Shown: piece after piece, positions 58,751-64,000 of the stretch
How positions within the stretch are numbered: position 1 is the first letter of the stretch
Layout of the letters: every line of letters begins with the position of its first letter
Origin: GCA-002282575 sp964606405
GTDB lineage: Bacteria > Pseudomonadota > Gammaproteobacteria > Thiomicrospirales > Thiomicrospiraceae
NCBI GenBank assembly: GCA_964606405.1
Contig: CAZSGH010000002.1
Location: forward strand, 1-64,000
Reading direction: 5' to 3'
Length of the DNA stretch: 64,000 nt
Position numbers and translations under genes: made by a program
The notes under the pieces: model-generated
Database searches by the model: none
The model's input: the letters and a program-made list of their open reading frames with translations, nothing else
What the model was told of the DNA's origin: nothing

Positions 58751-61700
58751 ATGGAAATTATTACCTACTGGAACGGCGAGGAATTATCCTACGTATTAAA
58801 TGCGATTTCCTCGCTGATGAATAGCTTGGATTTTGCATCACTGCTAAAGACTATTTCTTATACAGCGGTGATGGTTGCTTTTATGATGGGCGTAACAGGC
58901 CTCATGAAGCAAGAAGATTGGCCAAAGTATGTTGCCGTGATGGTTGTCTTCATCTATGTCATGACCGGACCTCGATCGACAGTCACCATTACCGATCAAT
59001 CTGTCTCTATGCCTGCAACCGTTGTTGGTGGTGTACCAATGCCATTAGCATGGATCGGCAGTACGACTTCTGGTATTGGTGCTTGGCTAACCACAGCTGT
59101 TGAGACAGTGTTTCAGGTGTTACCGCCGCTTACGAGCGGCAATGTGCCCTACCCACCTGAACTCAGTTTTACGGGTGGCGGTGGTCCATTATTCGGTCAT
59201 CGCATTATTCAAGAAAGCGGGATGTTATCCATCAACTCGCCTGTTTTGTCTCAAGACATGATGTCTTTCTACCGTGAATGTGTCATTCCCGACATCAATA
59301 CGGGTTACCTTAACGTCAATGACCTGAATACAACCAGTAATATATGGTCAATGCTCAACGATACCAACCCAGCACGTTATGTCACCATCCACTATTATGA
59401 CTCTGGGACAGGAAAGTGGGCATGGGATGCCAGTGCCATTAACTGTCAGCAAGCTTATGCTCGCCTAACAGGTTATTTAAACAGCGAAGCAACGACTACC
59501 TTACATCAACTTGGTCGTCGCATGAATTACAAGTCAAACCAAGCGGCAGCTGAATCAATGATTGTTGGTCAACTGCAATCAGGTTATGGCGCAATGTTGG
59601 GCATATCCGCCAATGCAGTGGACATTGTGAAACAGAAGATGATGACTAACTTCATTCGTGAAGCGTCATACAAGATACCCGCAATGTCAGGTGATCCTGC
59701 TTCAACTCAAATTGGTCTCGCACAAGCACAGGCTGAAGCACAGTATGCTTCATCATCGCTAACCATGCGCAAAGTAGCCGAAGGTCTACTACCTAAGGTC
59801 AGAAACATCATTGAAGCTCTGATATACGCCCTATTTCCGATATTGGTTATCTATGTCATTATGGCTGGTCACAACGCTCTAAAGCCATTAGCGATGTACT
59901 TAAAATTAGCGGTGTGGATCCAGTTATGGCCGATGCTATACGCCATCATGAACTTCTTCACCACCTTTGGCATGGCGAAACAGTGGCAAGCTGAAACGCT
60001 CGGCAATGGACTGGCCATGCAGTATTCTGCACTCATTCATGCTGGTGCTGCATCGGATATGTCGGTAGCAGGCATGATGATTTCTATGATTCCCGCCATT
60101 GCATGGATGCTGGCAAGTGGTTCCGTCTATGCCGCGACCCAAGTCGCCACAGGCATGATGCAACCCGCTAACTCAGCAGCCAGTAGCGCAGGCTCACAAG
60201 CTGCTTTAGGCAATATTGGTATGGGGAATACCAACCTAAACAGTGCCAGTACCGACAAATACGACATGTCTCCTAATATCAGCACTGGTACGATGAGTAT
60301 GAGAGGAGGAAATGGCTCTGAACATAACTTCACATCATCTGGCGGACTTGGTGGCGGTGGTGATGTTGCTCGAAACGATGGCTTTAGAATGAATAACCTA
60401 TCAGCTAACGCATCGCAGGAATGGGCGGCAGTACAAACAGCACAAAAAACGTTAACCAATGCAGAAGCAGCATTGAAAACCTCTCAAGAGTCTTATCAAA
60501 GCGCTATTGGTTCTAATTCTGGCACAAGTTATGACTTTGCGAGTAATGCCAGTAACATGCAATCCTTCACCAAGGGTATGGGAAAAGATGAAAGTAATGA
60601 GTTTGCTAAGGGCGCACAGTCCTATCAATCATCTGCGGATTCCATTGCTAAGTCTTTGGGTATTGATAGTGCACAAGCCAAGCAATTGATGGCCAGTACT
60701 GGTTTTGGTTGGAATGGCGGCTGGCTGCCTGGATTAGAAGCTAAAGTTAACGGCAGTGCTCAGTACTCGCAAGCTCAAAAAGATGCATTTAATCAAGCCA
60801 CGACAGGCGAAAATGGTAAAAAGCTTGATGAAGCATCGCGCTGGGCTGAGAAAGTCAATCAAAATAGCGGTTGGAGTGATGTTGCTCAACATGGCAATAC
60901 TGCGTCTAAAAAGATTGCTTCTGGTGTGATGGAAACCAGAGCCAGAGCATCGGCTGTCACTGCTGCTAAATCTAATGTGTTAACAGCACAACAAGCCTTG
61001 AGTGACGCGGAATCATCAGCTGTTAAGGCATCTTTTAACGATAACATCGGCAGGAATGCAGGCAATGCAAAATTACAGGGATTTTTGGAAGAAGGACAAA
61101 AAATAGCTCAACGCAAAGGCATGACAGATCCAGGCGACATTGCATACTTTGCACGTCAATACGCTGGTCAAAAAACGAGAGACTGGGTGAAGAGTATGGG
61201 CGGTAGTGACGATTTAGCAAAAAGAATTATCGCAGCCAACGAGAATCCTGGCGTGACAATTGAGCAAAGGCATAAAAAAAATGTGGGCAGCGTAGATGCT
61301 GCTGGTGACCCAACTGCTTTAGCGAACAACGCGAAAGGATTATACGAAGGTGAAATGGGTACGGCTCAAGCTAAGGTGAATGCTGGAATGCAAAAACTGG
61401 ATAAAGACGTAAACGGCATGAAACAGCGCGTCGATTCCTTCCGAGCATCCACGGGAAAAGATATGGATGCTAAACAAACCGAAGCCTTAAAAGCAGCTGA
61501 AGCAGCTGGCTTAATTACCTTTGATGACAAATCGGGTAAATACACGATCAATGACCCCGACATGGGCAAGAACATTGATAAAGCCGCTACAGAGGTATCC
61601 GACCTTACGGGTGGTAAGGTTACACCCGAGCAGGTTAAAGATGTTGTTGGTACCTTGGCAGCAGCTCGTACGGGTGCTGTTCTGGGTAAGTCAGCTGGAA

Positions 61701-63952
61701 CAGTTGTAGGTGGTACTGTGGCAAGGACTGTCGATATGCAAGTGCTTACTGGTGCAGCAGGCGGCATCGCGGGATTCGGAGCTGGTGGTGCAGCACTTGG
61801 AGGAGCTGGAGGCGGTAATCATAATGGTTCTGGTACAACCACAGCATTGCCTGACGGTAGAACATTCGGTTGGAATGGTGATGTTCCCGTTGTCATACCC
61901 GCGCAGACTGGTAGTACAGGACAGAATAAAGACAATCCAACAGTGACTACTGACCCAAAAAATATACCAGATGGTTATTCTGACGCTGGAGGCCTAACTT
62001 TATCTGATGCAGGGAACAATAAGCCACTCGTTACAAATAACACCAGACTAGCGCCTGTCGATGGAAAGAGAATTGACTCAATGACAAATGCACTAACGTC
62101 AATGCTTGGTGGCACACCAACTACTGGCAACGGTAAACCTAAAGTTACGAAATCACGTACAGTCAAGCCTGCTGCACCAGCACAGCCGACATCGATCGGC
62201 ACCTCCGATGCGAGCCGTTCGGATGTCAGTACAGCGAATACAGGCGCGACGACTATTGCTAATGGCACAGCGCAAGCCGCTCAGCCATTAGAAACATCAC
62301 AGGTGCATGCTGATGTCCCTGCTGCAGCTCAATCTTCGACTCAGCAGCTAATAACAGGTGGACAGTCGTCAACCACTGCTGCGCCTGAATCTAAGGTCGA
62401 TGCTAAATCAACACCTGCGGCAGATGCGGCTCAACTGAGCACAGGCACGGCTAACGCCCAGCCTGCTCAATCAAGCCAAGCAATGACAACAGCTGGTGAT
62501 AATACCAACCGTCCTGATGTGAGTCACAACCAGGGCGCTCACCAAGGTGGACGCTCACCCGTGGGTGAGTCAGGTACTGGCAGTGCTGGTCAAGCGAGTG
62601 TCACACCAGGTCAGCAAGCAACGCAACCTGCTAAAGCATTTGATGACGTACCTGCTGCACCAGCACAGCCGACATCAATCGGCACCGCTAATGCGAACCG
62701 TTCTGATGTCAGTACCGCGAATACAGGCACAAGTCATCAAGCGAGTGTGACGACGATTGATAATGGCACAGCGCAAGCCGCTCAGCCATTAGCAACGTCA
62801 CCGGTGCATGCTGATGTCCCTGCTGCAGCTCAACTGAGCACAGGCACAGCTAACATCCAGCCTGCTCAATCGAGCCAATCAATGACAACAGCTGGTGACA
62901 ACACCAACCGTCGTGATGTCAGTACAGCCAATACAGGAGCAAGGACTCAAGCCAGTGCTGCGACGGTTGAAAACGGCACCGCGCAAGCCCCTCAGCCATT
63001 AACAACGTCACAGGTGTATTCTGATGTGCCTGCAGCAGCTACAGCTCAATCATCCACTCAAAATCTAATAGGTGGTAAATCGTCGGCCACTGCTGCGCCT
63101 GAATCTAAGGTCGATGCTAAATCAACACCTGCTGTTGATGCGGTTCAACCGAGCACAGGCACGGCTAACGCCCAGCCTGCTCAATCAAGCCAAGCAATGA
63201 CAACGGCTGGTGACAACACCAACCGTCCTGATATCAATCACAACCAGAGTGCTCACCAAAGTGATCGCGCACCCGTTAGTGAGTTAGCTTCTGGCAGTAC
63301 TACTCAACCGAACGTTAACCCAAGCAAGCAAGCAGCACAAGTATTTAATGATGTACCTACTGCACCAGCACAACCGGCATTGAGCGGCACCACTGATGAG
63401 AACCGTTCGGATGTCAGTACCGCGAATGCGGGCACAAGTCCTCAAGCGAATGTGACGACAGTTGATCATGGCACAGCGCAAGCAGCTCAGCCATTAACAA
63501 CCTCACAGGTGCATACTGATGTCCCAGCAACACCTCAATCATCGATTCATAATCTAACAGGTGGACAGTCATCATCCACTGCTGCACATGAGTCTAAAGT
63601 AGACGCTAAAGCAACATCGACTACGCCTACGGCAGATTCAGCTCTATTGAGCACTGGCACGGCTAACGCCCAGCCTGCTCAATCAAGCCAAGCAATGACA
63701 ACGGCTGGTGACAACACCAACCGTCCTGATATCAATCACAACCAAGGTGCTGGTGATCGAGGCGCTCAGACAGAAGTGAGAACAGTAGAAACGCAGACAC
63801 AAGTTAATACTATCGAGACGCAGCACCATACCAATACGATTACACAAAAGGTTAGCGGATCCGCACAATCACAGCCTGCACCAAAGGTTGGCAGCAACCA
63901 AACCAAAAATGCTAATGCTGCTAATAAAGGAGATAAACCTGATGTTAGTTAA
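58751..63952 (+). CDS. traG: Mating-pair stabilisation protein TraG with long repetitive tail
   Basis: At 1733 residues this is much longer than F TraG (938). Residues about 1-470 are the membrane-bound N-terminal part, with helices near 30-75 and 350-470 and the VIYVIMAGHNALKPLAMYLK region. Residues about 480-1130 are the largely helical, Ala/Ser/Gly-rich periplasmic or cytoplasmic part, with alternating coiled-coil stretches and a Gly-rich hydrophobic patch (about 985-1030). Residues about 1136-1670 are degenerate tandem repeats. TraG aids pilus assembly and stabilises mating pairs, and its C-terminal part gives entry-exclusion specificity in F/SXT. It follows traH after 2 bp and overlaps the next gene by 11 bp. 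Confidence 0.92.
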   Translation: MEIITYWNGEELSYVLNAISSLMNSLDFASLLKTISYTAVMVAFMMGVTGLMKQEDWPKYVAVMVVFIYVMTGPRSTVTITDQSVSMPATVVGGVPMPLAWIGSTTSGIGAWLTTAVETVFQVLPPLTSGNVPYPPELSFTGGGGPLFGHRIIQESGMLSINSPVLSQDMMSFYRECVIPDINTGYLNVNDLNTTSNIWSMLNDTNPARYVTIHYYDSGTGKWAWDASAINCQQAYARLTGYLNSEATTTLHQLGRRMNYKSNQAAAESMIVGQLQSGYGAMLGISANAVDIVKQKMMTNFIREASYKIPAMSGDPASTQIGLAQAQAEAQYASSSLTMRKVAEGLLPKVRNIIEALIYALFPILVIYVIMAGHNALKPLAMYLKLAVWIQLWPMLYAIMNFFTTFGMAKQWQAETLGNGLAMQYSALIHAGAASDMSVAGMMISMIPAIAWMLASGSVYAATQVATGMMQPANSAASSAGSQAALGNIGMGNTNLNSASTDKYDMSPNISTGTMSMRGGNGSEHNFTSSGGLGGGGDVARNDGFRMNNLSANASQEWAAVQTAQKTLTNAEAALKTSQESYQSAIGSNSGTSYDFASNASNMQSFTKGMGKDESNEFAKGAQSYQSSADSIAKSLGIDSAQAKQLMASTGFGWNGGWLPGLEAKVNGSAQYSQAQKDAFNQATTGENGKKLDEASRWAEKVNQNSGWSDVAQHGNTASKKIASGVMETRARASAVTAAKSNVLTAQQALSDAESSAVKASFNDNIGRNAGNAKLQGFLEEGQKIAQRKGMTDPGDIAYFARQYAGQKTRDWVKSMGGSDDLAKRIIAANENPGVTIEQRHKKNVGSVDAAGDPTALANNAKGLYEGEMGTAQAKVNAGMQKLDKDVNGMKQRVDSFRASTGKDMDAKQTEALKAAEAAGLITFDDKSGKYTINDPDMGKNIDKAATEVSDLTGGKVTPEQVKDVVGTLAAARTGAVLGKSAGTVVGGTVARTVDMQVLTGAAGGIAGFGAGGAALGGAGGGNHNGSGTTTALPDGRTFGWNGDVPVVIPAQTGSTGQNKDNPTVTTDPKNIPDGYSDAGGLTLSDAGNNKPLVTNNTRLAPVDGKRIDSMTNALTSMLGGTPTTGNGKPKVTKSRTVKPAAPAQPTSIGTSDASRSDVSTANTGATTIANGTAQAAQPLETSQVHADVPAAAQSSTQQLITGGQSSTTAAPESKVDAKSTPAADAAQLSTGTANAQPAQSSQAMTTAGDNTNRPDVSHNQGAHQGGRSPVGESGTGSAGQASVTPGQQATQPAKAFDDVPAAPAQPTSIGTANANRSDVSTANTGTSHQASVTTIDNGTAQAAQPLATSPVHADVPAAAQLSTGTANIQPAQSSQSMTTAGDNTNRRDVSTANTGARTQASAATVENGTAQAPQPLTTSQVYSDVPAAATAQSSTQNLIGGKSSATAAPESKVDAKSTPAVDAVQPSTGTANAQPAQSSQAMTTAGDNTNRPDINHNQSAHQSDRAPVSELASGSTTQPNVNPSKQAAQVFNDVPTAPAQPALSGTTDENRSDVSTANAGTSPQANVTTVDHGTAQAAQPLTTSQVHTDVPATPQSSIHNLTGGQSSSTAAHESKVDAKATSTTPTADSALLSTGTANAQPAQSSQAMTTAGDNTNRPDINHNQGAGDRGAQTEVRTVETQTQVNTIETQHHTNTITQKVSGSAQSQPAPKVGSNQTKNANAANKGDKPDVS
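62160..63760 (+). repeat. Degenerate long tandem repeats within traG
   Basis: Blocks recur in a fixed order: APAQPTSIGT, RSDVSTANTG, NGTAQAAQPL, TSQVHADVPAA, STTAAPESKVDAKST, STGTANAQPAQSSQAMTTAG and DNTNRPD. Full units start near 62176, 62660 and 63363, with a shortened unit between about 62830 and 63050. DNA identity is high in the TANAQPAQSSQAM block. The composition is Ala, Thr, Ser, Gln with few charges, so it should be disordered and extended. Confidence 0.85.
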
Positions 63953-64000
63953 CGTTATCGATAAGCCGGATAGGGTTGAGCTTCTTGCGAGTAAGGATTT
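63942..64000 (+). CDS. Start of the gene after traG (runs off the window)
   Basis: An ATG at 63942 overlaps the traG stop by 11 bp and is preceded by AAAGGAG at good spacing. Nineteen complete codons are visible (MLVNVIDKPDRVELLASKD) and the frame is open to the edge. The product cannot be named. In the gonococcal island the gene after traG is a peptidoglycan hydrolase (atlA), but these residues neither support nor exclude that. Confidence 0.6.
   Translation, partial: MLVNVIDKPDRVELLASKD

Noticed and set aside
62160..63760. CRISPR-like periodic repeats
   Set aside because: Units are hundreds of bases long, degenerate and in frame with traG. There are no short identical repeats with unique spacers.
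38762..64000. Defence, resistance or toxin cargo in the element
   Set aside because: Every gene seen in this part fits integration, DNA processing or the T4SS, or is an unrecognised small gene in those operons. No cargo region is within the window.

Overview
The window comes from a Gram-negative, moderately AT-rich gammaproteobacterium. The evidence is the rpsP-rimM-trmD-rplS operon, AcnB, FumC, a RelA of the synthetase-only type, FliS, YaeQ, DusA and NsrR. The genome style would fit the Pseudomonadales/Moraxellaceae area, but I cannot fix the genus from sequence alone.

Positions 1-1925 hold a small gas-sensing cluster. A chemoreceptor (cut by the window edge) and a hemerythrin are transcribed leftward, opposite an NsrR nitric-oxide repressor. 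Positions 1922-14700 are a complete assimilatory nitrate system on the minus strand. Nitrate enters through an ABC transporter (nrtA-nrtB-nrtD). It is reduced by NasA with a NasC-like flavoprotein, then by NirBD to ammonium. CysG makes the siroheme and a TrpD2/YbiB protein closes the cluster. Two transcripts are predicted, nrtABD-nasC-nirBD and nasA-cysG-ybiB. Each starts with the same control cassette: a distal TTGCACCAA box at about -120, a sigma-54-type -24/-12 promoter, then a leader with two hexaloop hairpins of the ANTAR type, the second overlapping an intrinsic terminator. The likely reader, a NasT-like REC-ANTAR protein, is encoded at 15892-16470 beyond an EAL-domain gene.

Positions 16.6-38.6 kb are core genome: a class I glutamine amidotransferase, orphan fliS, acnB, purB, yaeQ, murI, dusA, relA, fumC, a thioredoxin, a DUF294/exonuclease pair, a SulP transporter with STAS and cyclic-nucleotide domains, tRNA-Leu(CAG), dsbC, rplS-trmD-rimM-rpsP and ffh. 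Four copies of a roughly 150-bp intergenic repeat, plus relatives sharing only its ends, lie in the spacers here.

From 38.7 kb to the right edge the window holds an integrative conjugative element or genomic island. It carries a tyrosine recombinase, a DUF4400 protein, TraD and a MobH-type TraI relaxase, preceded by three unrecognised genes and one tiny ORF, all leftward. Rightward lies an F-type type IV secretion operon: lytic transglycosylase, OmpA-like lipoprotein, small membrane protein, pilin candidate, TraL-E-K-B, DsbC, TraV, TraC, TrbI, a 55-residue membrane protein, TraF, TraH and a 1733-residue TraG with a repetitive tail. The order recalls the gonococcal genetic island and, for traI-traD-DUF4400, SXT/R391. 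The two halves diverge from a 510-bp non-coding hub bounded by a perfect 35-bp inverted repeat. TraW, TraU, TrbC and TraN, any cargo and the far attachment site are not in the window.
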